From the NCBI GenBank assembly GCA_041629655.1, contig JBFKMV010000124.1, positions 1-15,080 on the forward strand: DNA of 15,080 nucleotides, read 5' to 3'. The notes beneath the pieces are model-generated. The model was not told where the DNA came from, made no database searches, and was given only the letters and a program-made list of their open reading frames with translations. This DNA is from JBFKMV01 sp041629655 (lineage in GTDB: Bacteria > Acidobacteriota > Polarisedimenticolia > Polarisedimenticolales > Polarisedimenticolaceae). Positions 1 to 7,068 of this stretch are shown piece by piece. A program made the translations under genes and the position numbers. Numbering within the stretch: position 1 is the stretch's first letter; each line of letters opens with the position of its first letter.

Positions 1-22
1 CCGGCCGCGTCGATGCGTACGG

Positions 23-535
23 TCAGTTGGGCAGGATCACGGAGTCGATCACGTGGATCACGCCGTTCTTGGCCATGATGTCGGTCTTGATCACGTTGGC
101 GTTGTCGACCTTGACACCGGAACCGGCCGTGATCGAAACGCTCTGGCCCTGCAACGTGGCCAGGCTCGAGGACTTGACGACGTCGGCGGCCTTGAAGCTG
201 CCGGGAACGACGTGGTAGGTCAGGATCGCGGTCAGCTTCTGCTTGTCCTTCAGCAGCGCCTCGAGGGTGCCCTCGGGCAGCTTGGCGAAGGCCTCGTCGG
301 TCGGCGCGAACACGGTGAACGGGCCGTCTCCCTTGAGAGCGTCGACCAGACCGGCGGCCTTGACGGCGGTAACGAGCGTCTCGAAGCTGCCGGCGGCGAC
401 GGCGGTGTCGACGATGTCGGGCTGCGCGTCGGCGGCCTTCTTGTAGCCGGCGAAGGCGGTGGTGGCACCGGTCCCCACGACGAGGGCGATACCGAGAACG
501 AGCGCGATCAGAGCGGTCAGGTTGCGACGGTCCAT
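23..535 (-). CDS. Secreted fasciclin (FAS1) domain protein
   Basis: A 170-residue protein with an N-terminal signal peptide (residues 1-29: MDRR, a hydrophobic run, then AFA|G as the likely cleavage site) followed by one FAS1 domain. The FAS1 H1 motif FTVFAPTDEAF is at about 73-83, the conserved YHVV at 107-110, and the H2-like NGVIHVIDSVILP at 157-169. There is no lipobox Cys, so the mature protein should be soluble in the periplasm or outside the cell. FAS1 domains are adhesion or ligand-binding modules; no enzymatic role is expected. I chose the ATG at 533-535 over one 13 codons upstream because AAGGAGGAA lies 5-7 nt before it and the signal peptide then starts normally. It is divergent from the CarH-like regulator. 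Small single-FAS1 proteins are reported in light and singlet-oxygen responses of some bacteria, so control by that regulator is plausible but not shown. Confidence 0.93.
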   Translation of the reverse strand: MDRRNLTALIALVLGIALVVGTGATTAFAGYKKAADAQPDIVDTAVAAGSFETLVTAVKAAGLVDALKGDGPFTVFAPTDEAFAKLPEGTLEALLKDKQKLTAILTYHVVPGSFKAADVVKSSSLATLQGQSVSITAGSGVKVDNANVIKTDIMAKNGVIHVIDSVILPN

Positions 536-540
536 CTCCG

Positions 541-549
541 TTCCTCCTT
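541..549 (-). promoter_or_regulatory. Strong Shine-Dalgarno of the fasciclin gene
   Basis: Minus-strand AAGGAGGAA, with GGAGG ending 7 nt before the ATG at 535. It is the best ribosome binding site in the window and decides the start: an alternative ATG further upstream (574) would place this site inside the coding sequence. Confidence 0.85.
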
Positions 550-581
550 GTGATTTCGTTGTCTGTCTGTTCATGTCTAGG

Positions 582-610
582 ACAATACTTCAGCACAGGA
601 TTTTTGTCAA
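582..610 (-). promoter_or_regulatory. Sigma70-type promoter of the fasciclin gene
   Basis: On the minus strand, TTGACA (610-605, perfect -35) is followed by a 17-nt spacer and TATTGT (587-582, 4 of 6 matches to TATAAT). The predicted transcript starts near 575, giving a leader of about 40 nt that contains the strong Shine-Dalgarno. The surrounding DNA is markedly AT-rich compared with the rest of the window. A short dyad, TGTC-TAG-GACA (574-584), overlaps the -10. Confidence 0.75.
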
Positions 611-613
611 GGG

Positions 614-628
614 TTTTTCCTCGAAAAA
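614..628. repeat. Inverted repeat in the fasciclin/carH intergenic region
   Basis: TTTTTC (614-619) and GAAAAA (623-628) form a perfect 6-bp inverted repeat around CTC. It lies just upstream of the fasciclin -35 and could be an operator half-pair or simply an A/T-tract. Homopolymer content makes chance occurrence quite likely. Confidence 0.35.
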
Positions 629-632
629 TATG

Positions 633-658
633 TGGCCAGTAGTGGACATTTCTGTAAA
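633..658 (+). promoter_or_regulatory. Candidate CarH operator: three half-sites at 10-bp period
   Basis: TGGCCA (633-638), TGGACA (643-648) and TGTAAA (653-658) occur in the same phase, exactly 10 bp apart, ending 9 nt before the regulator's ATG at 668. The shared pattern is TG[GT][AC][CA]A. CarH tetramers of the Thermus type bind tandem direct repeats of about one helical turn (11 bp) rather than a single palindrome, so this arrangement is what an autoregulatory operator would look like. No convincing -10/-35 pair for the regulator was seen; the operator would overlap its promoter or leader. Confidence 0.45.
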
Positions 659-667
659 TATCGGGAT

Positions 668-1627
668 ATGGTCGATCGCGAGCTGAACGGAACAGCCAAG
701 CACCCGATCCAGATCGTCGCCCGGCGAACGGGGTTAACCGCCGATGTGATAAGGGTTTGGGAGCGACGCTACGAGGCCGTCTCCCCCCATCGGACCCCGA
801 CCAACCGCCGGTTGTACAGCGACGTCGACGTCGAGCGACTCCAGCTGCTCCGCCGGGCCACCCTGGCGGGGCGCAGGATCGGCGACGTCGCGGACCTGCC
901 TATCGACGAGCTGCGGCGCCTGGTCGCGGAGGACGAGTCCGCGGCGTCCGAGGCCGATCCGGCGGCGCCCGCCGGCGCGCGTCACCCGCAGGCCCGGCGT
1001 CTGGTCGACGAGTGCCTGGCCGCGGTGGAGGCGCTCGATGCCGATCGGTTGACCGCCACGCTGTCCAACGCCTCGGTGATGCTGAGCGCGCCGGTGCTGC
1101 TCGAGCAGCTGCTGATGCCGCTGATGGATGCGATCGGGCGGCGCTGGCGTGACGGCTCGCTGAGACCGGCCCACGAGCACCTGACGACCTCGATCGTGCG
1201 CTCGTTCCTCGGCTCGCTGAAAGATGTCCAGCCGCATCCCGGCCCGCGGCCCGACATCGTGGTCACGACGCCGGCGGGCCAGCTCCACGAGCTCGGCGCG
1301 CTCACGGTTGCGGTGACGGCCGCCCTCGACGGCTGGAGCGCGACCTACCTGGGCCCCAACCTGCCCGCCGAGGAGATCGCCGTCGCGGTCAAGCTGCGCC
1401 GGTCCGCCGCGGTCGCGCTCAGCGTCGTGCACCCCGGCGACGACCCCGGTCTGGCGGGCGAGCTGCGCAGGTTGCGTCGGCTGCTCGCCGATGACGTGGC
1501 GTTGATCGTGGGCGGCAGCGCCGCCCAGGACTACGAGCCGGTGCTCAAGGAGATCGGTGCGCTGCGGCGGCCCGACCTGGCCTCGTTCCGAGCCGAGCTG
1601 CAGGCGCTTCGCACCGCGGCGACCTGA
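668..1627 (+). CDS. carH: MerR-family cobalamin-binding photoreceptor regulator (CarH/LitR type)
   Basis: A 319-residue transcription factor. Residues 12-70 are a MerR winged helix (IQIVARRTGL, then the family signature VWERRYE, and RRLYSDVDVERL). Residues about 108-185 form the four-helix cobalamin cap, with W160-x9-E170-H171, the motif that recognises 5'-deoxyadenosylcobalamin in CarH. Residues 195-319 are a B12-binding Rossmann domain with QLHELG (H207, the lower cobalt ligand position of the DxHxxG motif), ALSVVH (250-255) and VGG (281-283). CarH represses in the dark as an AdoCbl tetramer and releases DNA when light breaks the Co-C bond. In Thermus CarH the residue after the motif Trp is the His that caps cobalt after illumination; here it is R161. 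The ATG at 668 is chosen because the HTH then starts at a normal distance; its Shine-Dalgarno is weak. Divergent from fasciclin; its stop directly abuts that of the convergent methyltransferase. Confidence 0.88.
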   Translation: MVDRELNGTAKHPIQIVARRTGLTADVIRVWERRYEAVSPHRTPTNRRLYSDVDVERLQLLRRATLAGRRIGDVADLPIDELRRLVAEDESAASEADPAAPAGARHPQARRLVDECLAAVEALDADRLTATLSNASVMLSAPVLLEQLLMPLMDAIGRRWRDGSLRPAHEHLTTSIVRSFLGSLKDVQPHPGPRPDIVVTTPAGQLHELGALTVAVTAALDGWSATYLGPNLPAEEIAVAVKLRRSAAVALSVVHPGDDPGLAGELRRLRRLLADDVALIVGGSAAQDYEPVLKEIGALRRPDLASFRAELQALRTAAT

Positions 1628-2383
1628 TCAGCCGTTACCCGGCTTCCTGCCCACCCGGAGCGCCAGCGGCCAGCGAACGGCGCGCCGCGTCTCGGGGCGT
1701 CCCCACGCTTCGGCCAGCTCTCCGAACATCTCCGCCAGGGGATCGGAGCCGCGCTCCCGGGCGTAACGCCGCACGGCGGACCAGGTCGCGAGGTAGCGCA
1801 CGAAGCCGTCCAGGTTCAATTCGCGCCACGTGGAGAACGGCGGCGTCTCGAGCGTCCGGTAGGGGAACGGGATCGTCGCGTAGCCCCGGTCGATGTGCTC
1901 GCGCTCCGGCGGCCAGTACGGCCCGACCACGTCGTCGTAGAACCGGTCGATCACCCGGTCGACCCGTGCCGTGACGCGTGTGAGCTGGTAGCACCACGCC
2001 GCCAGCACGCCGCCCGGCCGGAGCACGCGCTCGACCTCGCGGTAGAACGGGTCGAGGTCGAACCAGTGGAGCGCCTGCGCCACGGTGACGAGGTCCACGG
2101 AACCGTCCGCCAGGCCGCTGCGGTCCGCCGGGCGCGTCTCGTAGCTCACGCGTGGGTGCGGTCGGGCCTCGGCGAGCTGCTGCTCGCTGGCGTCGGTCGC
2201 CACGACCCGGTCGACCAACCGGGCGACGCCGATCGCGGCCTGGCCGCTGCCCGTCCCGCAGTCCCAGGCCAGCCGGTGGCGGCGGCACAGCGTGGCGAGA
2301 TACGTGTACAGCTCGTCGGGGTAGCCGGGCCGGTGTCGCGCGTAGGCCCCGGCCACGTCGGAGAAGTGGTCGCGGAACGTCAC
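1628..2383 (-). CDS. Class I SAM-dependent methyltransferase (Methyltransf_11 type)
   Basis: A 251-residue methyltransferase. The N-terminal FSDVAGAYARHRPGYP (7-22) is typical of the soluble small-molecule methyltransferases related to yeast Crg1 and trans-aconitate methyltransferase. Motif I is WDCGTGSGQ (40-48), with an acidic D64 after the second strand, AQALHWF (102-108) as post-motif II, and LRPGG (121-125) as motif III. It should transfer a methyl group from SAM in the cytoplasm; the substrate cannot be read from sequence. The start is GTG at 2381-2383, with a purine-rich GGGGGAG just upstream, 19 nt after the dinG stop, so it is probably translated from the glyA-dinG transcript. Its stop TCA (1628-1630) touches the stop of the CarH-like gene with no bases between, leaving no room for a terminator. 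Confidence 0.9.
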   Translation of the reverse strand: MTFRDHFSDVAGAYARHRPGYPDELYTYLATLCRRHRLAWDCGTGSGQAAIGVARLVDRVVATDASEQQLAEARPHPRVSYETRPADRSGLADGSVDLVTVAQALHWFDLDPFYREVERVLRPGGVLAAWCYQLTRVTARVDRVIDRFYDDVVGPYWPPEREHIDRGYATIPFPYRTLETPPFSTWRELNLDGFVRYLATWSAVRRYARERGSDPLAEMFGELAEAWGRPETRRAVRWPLALRVGRKPGNG

Positions 2384-2402
2384 GGCCGCTCCCCCGCCCC
2401 GT

Positions 2403-4334
2403 TCACGGCGGCGCCGGCGTGTCGAAGAACTCCCCGCAGTCCGCGAGCGTCCGCACGATGCGGTACGGCGGCAGCGAGCGCAGGAAGGTTTTGCCGTAGG
2501 AGCGCGAGACCAGCCGCGGGTCGAGCACGCACAGGATGCCGCGGTCGCGGCGGCTGCGGATCAGCCGCCCCAGCCCCTGCTTGAGCTCCAGCACCGCGAG
2601 CGGGGTCTGGTACTCGCGGAACGGGTTGCCGCCGCCGTCCTTGATCCGCTCGATGCGCGCGGCGATCAGCGGGTCGCTGGGCACGTCGTAGGGCAGCTTG
2701 TCGATGACGACCAGCGACAGCGCCTCGCCGGGCACGTCCACGCCGTGCCAGAACGAGGTGGTGCCCAGCAGCACGGCCCGCGGCGTGCGCTTGAACCGCT
2801 CGACCAGCGCGATCTTGCTTCCCTCGCCCTGGACCAGCAGCGGCCAGGCGTCGCCCAGGCCCTCGCGGACGCGCCGCAGCATGGCGTGGGAGGTGAACAG
2901 CACGAACGCCCGGCCGCGGGTGATCTCCAGCAGCGACGTGATCTCCTCCAGCGCCCGCTCGACGAAGCTGCGCGCGCGCGGCTCGGGCATCCGTTGCGGC
3001 AGGTACAGCACCGCCTGGCCGCGATGGTCGAACGGCGAGGGCACGATCAGGGTCTCGGCGTCGGCGAGCCCCAACCGCTGCTGGAAGAAGTCGAAGCGCC
3101 CCTCGACCGCCAGCGAGGCCGAGGTCAGCACGCAGCCGTAGAGCTCGTCGAACAGGTTGCCGCGCAACAGCGTCGAGACGTCGATCGGAGCGGCCGAGAG
3201 CACCACGTTGTGGCGCCCGCGGGATTCCATCCCGTAGACGAACGCGGCGTCGTCCCGGCGCAGCACCTGCTCCAGACCGTCGCGGAGCGTGTCGACCTGC
3301 TGCAGCAGGGCGTCGGTCTGCTCCGGCCGGACCGCGTTGCGGGCGGCCTGGCGCGCGACCTCGTCGAGGCACTCGCAGAGCAGGGCCCACTCCGCTTCGA
3401 CCTCCGGGCCGCCGCGGTCCGGCGGTTCCAGGGGCAGCCTCCCGGTGACGCCGTGGAGCCGCTCGCGGAACGGCAGGAAGAACTCCTTGCCGCATTCCCG
3501 CAGCGCCGCGGCCCCGCCGCCGCCCGACTGCGGCCCGCCGGCCCGGCGCGCCGCGGACTCGGCGCCGCGCGCCAGCTCCTCCAGCTGCCCGGCCGAGACC
3601 TGGACGCCGAAGTACAGCGTGGCGATCTCCTCCAGCAGGTGCGCCTCGTCGAAGATCACCGTGTCGTAGTCGGGGAGCACCGAGCCGTAGGACGTGCGCA
3701 CCGCCAGGTCGGCGAAGAACAGGTGGTGGTTGACCACGACGACCTGGGCCTGCTGGGCCCGCCGTTTCATCACCGTCAGCCAGCAGGTCTCGAACTCTGG
3801 ACAGCGCGAGCCGGTGCAGGTGTCGGCGCGCGCGTTGACGTCGCGCCACATCCGCAGCTGGTCGGGCAGCTCGGCGATCTCGGCCCGGTCCCCGCTCTCG
3901 GTGGTCCGACTCCAGTCCCGGATCACGTCGATGTAGCCGCGCTCGCCCAGCTCCTCCAGCAGCGGCTCGCGCTCGAACTCGGCGAAGCGGCGCTTGCAGA
4001 GGTAGTTGTCGCGCCCCTTCATCAGCGCCGCCGTGAACGACAGCCCGGCGCGCTCGCGCAGGAACGGCAGATCCTGGGTGAACACCTGGTCCTGGAGATT
4101 GCGCGTGCCGGTCGAGACGACCACGCGCCGTCCGGACTCGATCGCCGGCACCAGGTAGGCCAGCGTCTTGCCGGTCCCCGTGCCGGCCTCGACCATCAGG
4201 CTGCCGCCGCCGTCGAGCACCCGCGCCACGGCGCGGGCCATCCCCTCCTGGCCCGGCCGGTGCTCGTAGGCCGGGTGGGCCGTCGCCAGCCGGCCGCCCG
4301 GGCCGAAGAACGAGTCGCGAGCGGCTTCGGTCAC
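2403..4334 (-). CDS. dinG: ATP-dependent DNA helicase, DinG/YoaA (XPD-like, Fe-S) family
   Basis: A 643-residue superfamily 2 helicase of normal DinG/YoaA length. Walker A is EAGTGTGKT (49-57). The Fe-S domain has four cysteines at 113, 173, 178 and 184, as in XPD and DinG, where a 4Fe-4S cluster is needed for 5'-3' unwinding. Next come VNHHLF (201-206), the DEAH box (229-232), and motif VI QGLGRLIRSRRD from 586. No exonuclease domain is fused at the N-terminus. It should unwind forked DNA, D-loops and R-loops in replication repair. The start is GTG at 4332-4334; the reading frame stays open much further upstream, but that part overlaps glyA and has no homology, and the chosen start falls 17 nt after the glyA stop. 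It lies in a probable dgt-like/glyA/dinG/methyltransferase transcription unit. Confidence 0.95.
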   Translation of the reverse strand: MTEAARDSFFGPGGRLATAHPAYEHRPGQEGMARAVARVLDGGGSLMVEAGTGTGKTLAYLVPAIESGRRVVVSTGTRNLQDQVFTQDLPFLRERAGLSFTAALMKGRDNYLCKRRFAEFEREPLLEELGERGYIDVIRDWSRTTESGDRAEIAELPDQLRMWRDVNARADTCTGSRCPEFETCWLTVMKRRAQQAQVVVVNHHLFFADLAVRTSYGSVLPDYDTVIFDEAHLLEEIATLYFGVQVSAGQLEELARGAESAARRAGGPQSGGGGAAALRECGKEFFLPFRERLHGVTGRLPLEPPDRGGPEVEAEWALLCECLDEVARQAARNAVRPEQTDALLQQVDTLRDGLEQVLRRDDAAFVYGMESRGRHNVVLSAAPIDVSTLLRGNLFDELYGCVLTSASLAVEGRFDFFQQRLGLADAETLIVPSPFDHRGQAVLYLPQRMPEPRARSFVERALEEITSLLEITRGRAFVLFTSHAMLRRVREGLGDAWPLLVQGEGSKIALVERFKRTPRAVLLGTTSFWHGVDVPGEALSLVVIDKLPYDVPSDPLIAARIERIKDGGGNPFREYQTPLAVLELKQGLGRLIRSRRDRGILCVLDPRLVSRSYGKTFLRSLPPYRIVRTLADCGEFFDTPAPP

Positions 4335-4351
4335 GGCGGCCGTCCGGCGGC

Positions 4352-5623
4352 TCAGGAGTGCTGCGCGCTCGCGGCGAGACGCTCCGCGTACAGCGGGAAC
4401 TTCGCCGCGAGCGTCTGGACCTCCTGCCGGATCGCGGCCAGCGCGGCCTCGTCCTCGCGCGACGCGAGTGCGCGGCCGATCAGCTCGCCGATCGTCTGCA
4501 TCTCGGCCGGGCCCATCCCGCGGGTGGTCACGGCCGGGGTGCCGATGCGCAGGCCGCTGGCGATCATCGGCGGATTCTGATCGAACGGGATCGCGTTCTT
4601 GTTGACCGTGATCCCGGCCGTCTCCAGCGCCTTCTCGGCGTCCTTGCCGGTGATGCCCCTGGAGAACACGTCGACCAGGAACAGGTGGGTCGCGGTGCCG
4701 CCCGACACGATGCGATACCCGCGCTCGCCGATCTCGCGTGCCAGCACGGTGGCGTTCTCGAGCACGCGGTCGATGTACTCGCGGTACGACGGATCGAGCG
4801 CCTCCTTGAACGCCACCGCCTTGGCCGCGATCACGTGGACCAGCGGACCGCCCTGCAGGCCCGGGAACACCAACCGGTTGAGGTCCTTGGCGAATTTCTT
4901 CCGGCACAGGATCAGGCCGCCGCGCGGCCCGCGCAGCGTCTTGTGCGTGGTGCTGGTGACGAAGTCGAAGTGCGGCACCGGGCTGGGGTGCCGCCCCGTC
5001 GCGACCATGCCCGCGATGTGGGCGATGTCGGCCATCGAATGCGCCTCGACGTCGCGCGCGATCCGGCCGATCCGCTCGAAGTCGATGACCTGCGGGTACG
5101 CCGAGGCCCCGGCGATGATCAGCTTCGGCCGGTGCTCCCGGGCCAGCCGCGCGAGCGCGTCGTAGTCGATCGTCTCGTCGTCCTTGCGCACCCCGTAACC
5201 GACGATGTCGTAGAGGATCCCGGACAGGTTCAGCGGGTGGCCGTGCGTCAGGTGGCCGCCGTGGTCGAGAGACATTCCCAGCACCGTGTCGCCGGGCTTC
5301 AGCACGGTCATGTAGACGGCCTGGTTGGCCTGGCTGCCCGAGTGCGGCTGGACGTTGGCGGCCTCGGCTCCGAACAGCTCCTTGGCGCGGTCGCGCGCCA
5401 GTCGCTCGACGACGTCGGTGTGCTCGCAACCGCCGTAGTAGCGCCGTCCGGGGTAGCCCTCGGCGTACTTGTTGGTGAACACCGAGCCGGTCGCCTCGAG
5501 CACCGCCTCGCTGACGAAGTTCTCGGAGGCGATCAGCTCCAGCCCCTCGGCCTGCCGGAGCGTTTCCTGGTGGATCGCCTCGGCGACCTCGGGGTCGACC
5601 GCGCGCAGGGGACGGTTTTTCAT
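4352..5623 (-). CDS. glyA: Serine hydroxymethyltransferase
   Basis: A 423-residue, full-length PLP enzyme converting serine plus tetrahydrofolate to glycine plus 5,10-methylene-tetrahydrofolate, the one-carbon donor for dTMP, purines and methionine. Visible family signatures: LIASENFVSEAV (30-41), NKYAEGYPGRRYYGG (51-65), HSGSQANQAVY (94-104), the SLDHGGHLTHG loop (118-128), DIAHIAGM (199-206), and the PLP-lysine motif TSTTHKTLRGPRGG with K228. The start ATG at 5621-5623 has AGAGG 6 nt upstream. It lies 53 nt downstream of the dGTPase-like gene and 17 nt before dinG, on the same strand, which links one-carbon supply with nucleotide and DNA metabolism genes. Confidence 0.98.
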   Translation of the reverse strand: MKNRPLRAVDPEVAEAIHQETLRQAEGLELIASENFVSEAVLEATGSVFTNKYAEGYPGRRYYGGCEHTDVVERLARDRAKELFGAEAANVQPHSGSQANQAVYMTVLKPGDTVLGMSLDHGGHLTHGHPLNLSGILYDIVGYGVRKDDETIDYDALARLAREHRPKLIIAGASAYPQVIDFERIGRIARDVEAHSMADIAHIAGMVATGRHPSPVPHFDFVTSTTHKTLRGPRGGLILCRKKFAKDLNRLVFPGLQGGPLVHVIAAKAVAFKEALDPSYREYIDRVLENATVLAREIGERGYRIVSGGTATHLFLVDVFSRGITGKDAEKALETAGITVNKNAIPFDQNPPMIASGLRIGTPAVTTRGMGPAEMQTIGELIGRALASREDEAALAAIRQEVQTLAAKFPLYAERLAASAQHS

Positions 5624-5662
5624 CTCGGACCTCTCATTCGGGATTCGGCGGGACGAACCGCC

Positions 5663-5668
5663 ATTCTA
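5663..5668 (-). promoter_or_regulatory. Possible -10 element upstream of glyA
   Basis: Minus-strand TAGAAT (5 of 6 to TATAAT) lies in the 53-nt gap between the dGTPase-like gene and glyA and would start transcription near 5656. No recognisable -35 lies 16-18 nt further upstream, where the DNA is the GC-rich 3' end of the preceding gene. It may be an internal promoter or chance. Confidence 0.35.
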
Positions 5669-5676
5669 CCACCGGC

Positions 5677-7032
5677 TCAGCTCTCCTCGCGGCGCAGCTG
5701 CTCGGCGCTGGGGATCGGCACGGCGCCCATCTCGGTCAGCCGCGCGTGCTCGGCCAGCGCGTAGGCGTCGGTCATCCCCGCCAGCCAGTCGGCCAGCAGG
5801 CGCGCGTAGCGCGGATCCCGCCGGTAGTTCTTGCGCACCTCGGCGTCCACCGCCTCGCGGGGCACGTCGCGGAGGTACCGCACACCGGCGGTTTCCTTGA
5901 ACCGCAACAGCGTCGCGTCGTCGAGCAGGCCGGGGGCGGCGTGGTAGGCCGCGAACAGCCCGAGCATCACGCGGCGGCCGCGACTCTCCACGCGGTCCGC
6001 CTCGCGGCCGCGGTGCACGCGACCCTCGAGGAACCCCTCCAGGTCCTCCAGCAGCCCGCGCGTGGCCTCGGGCAGCGTCACCTCGTCGCCGCGCACGGCA
6101 CCCTCACCGTAGCGTTCCAGGAACGCCGCGGGCGTGTCGACACGCTGCGCTTCGCCCCAGGCCTGGAGCGACCGCGCGCTGGCCAGCAGCGCACCGGTCA
6201 CCAAGAGGTGCGTCAGCCCGCGGTGGATCGCGTTGGCCTTCATGAACCGGCCGCCGCGAGGGCGATAACGGGCGCCGAGCTTCTTGCGCAGCTCCTGCAC
6301 GGCGCGCAGCCGCTCGGCCTGCTCCGGATCGACCGCCCCGGTCTGGAGCGCGTCGTCCAGGTCGGACAGCGCCGTGGCCAGCCGGTCCGCCAGCGCCACG
6401 ACCTGGACCTCGAACACCGGAGGCCGGCCGGGGGCGACGCCTTCCAGCGGCTCGGGCGGCACGCGCTGCCAGTCCCCCGCCTTGAGGATCCCCTCGCGCA
6501 CCGCGTCGGTCAGGTTGAGCCCGGGATGGTCGTAGCGCTTCTCCAGCCGGTCGACGACGCGCAGCCCCTGCCAAGCGCTCCAGAACCCGCCCTGGTCCCC
6601 CAGGCCCGGGCCGCCGCGGCCGTCCAGGAGACCGCTCATCAGCTCGGAGAGCGCCCGCTCGCCGGTCGGTCCGAAGGCCGGCTGCCCCAGGTCGTGGCCC
6701 AGCGCGACCGCCTCGATCAGGTCCTCGTTCAGCGCCAGCGCCCGCCCGATCGTACGCGCCAGCTGGGCCACCTCGAGCGTGTGGGTCAGCCGGTTGCGGC
6801 GGTGGTCCTCGTAGGCCGGCAGCATTCCCGCCTGGGCCTTCTGGCGCAGGCGCCGGAAGGCGCGGCTGTAGACGATGCGGTCGCGGTCGCGCTGGAAGTC
6901 GGTGCGGTAGTCGAAGGCGCGGCCCTCGTCCTCCACCGCACGGCGCCGCGTGGCGCGCGACGAGCGCAGGGCGTACGGCGCGAGCCTGCGGTTCTCGGCT
7001 TCCTCCAGCCGCGCCCGGATCGAGTCGCTCAC
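5677..7032 (-). CDS. dgt: HD-domain dNTP triphosphohydrolase-like protein with altered active site
   Basis: A 451-residue protein aligning throughout with dGTP triphosphohydrolase-like proteins: Y55-SRAFRRLRQKAQ, RLTHTLEVAQLARTIGRAL (81-99), LGHDLG (111-116), GLRVVDRLEKRY (156-167), GLNLTDAVREGI (171-182) and ALADR (213-217). The four metal ligands are present: H84, H113, D114 and D216. Other conserved catalytic positions are not: GHPPFGH reads GQPAFGP (Q116, P122), FEHN reads FWSAW (150-154), and the Y-x-x-HD helix reads TALSDLDD (220-227). It may still bind metal, but classical dNTP hydrolysis is uncertain. The start is GTG at 7030-7032; a -10-like hexamer lies 6 nt before it, so the message may be leaderless, and the only GGAGG upstream is 12 nt away. 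First gene of the probable glyA-dinG unit; divergent from the CFA-like gene. Confidence 0.88.
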   Translation of the reverse strand: MSDSIRARLEEAENRRLAPYALRSSRATRRRAVEDEGRAFDYRTDFQRDRDRIVYSRAFRRLRQKAQAGMLPAYEDHRRNRLTHTLEVAQLARTIGRALALNEDLIEAVALGHDLGQPAFGPTGERALSELMSGLLDGRGGPGLGDQGGFWSAWQGLRVVDRLEKRYDHPGLNLTDAVREGILKAGDWQRVPPEPLEGVAPGRPPVFEVQVVALADRLATALSDLDDALQTGAVDPEQAERLRAVQELRKKLGARYRPRGGRFMKANAIHRGLTHLLVTGALLASARSLQAWGEAQRVDTPAAFLERYGEGAVRGDEVTLPEATRGLLEDLEGFLEGRVHRGREADRVESRGRRVMLGLFAAYHAAPGLLDDATLLRFKETAGVRYLRDVPREAVDAEVRKNYRRDPRYARLLADWLAGMTDAYALAEHARLTEMGAVPIPSAEQLRREES

Positions 7033-7038
7033 CGGGGC

Positions 7039-7068
7039 AGCGTACCTCCGCGGGCGCGGCGCCGTCAA
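7039..7068 (-). promoter_or_regulatory. Candidate promoter of the dGTPase-like gene (possibly leaderless)
   Basis: On the minus strand, TTGACG (7068-7063, 5 of 6) is followed by an 18-nt spacer and TACGCT (7044-7039, fits TAnnnT). The -10 ends 6 nt before the GTG start, so transcription would begin at or very near the start codon. The -35 is convincing, the -10 weak. Confidence 0.45.

Noticed and set aside
574..584. TGTC-TAG-GACA dyad over the fasciclin -10
   Set aside because: Arms of only 4 bp; too short to claim as an operator without conservation data.
2745..4580. Long plus-strand open frames opposite dinG and glyA (also 4358-5764 and others)
   Set aside because: They are antisense to genes with clear family motifs, have Arg/Ala/Gly/Gln-rich composition without domains, and are expected by chance at this GC content.
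4335..5429. N-terminal extension of the dinG frame through glyA
   Set aside because: The extension is read out of frame from glyA, has no helicase motif, and a GTG at 4334 gives the normal family length.
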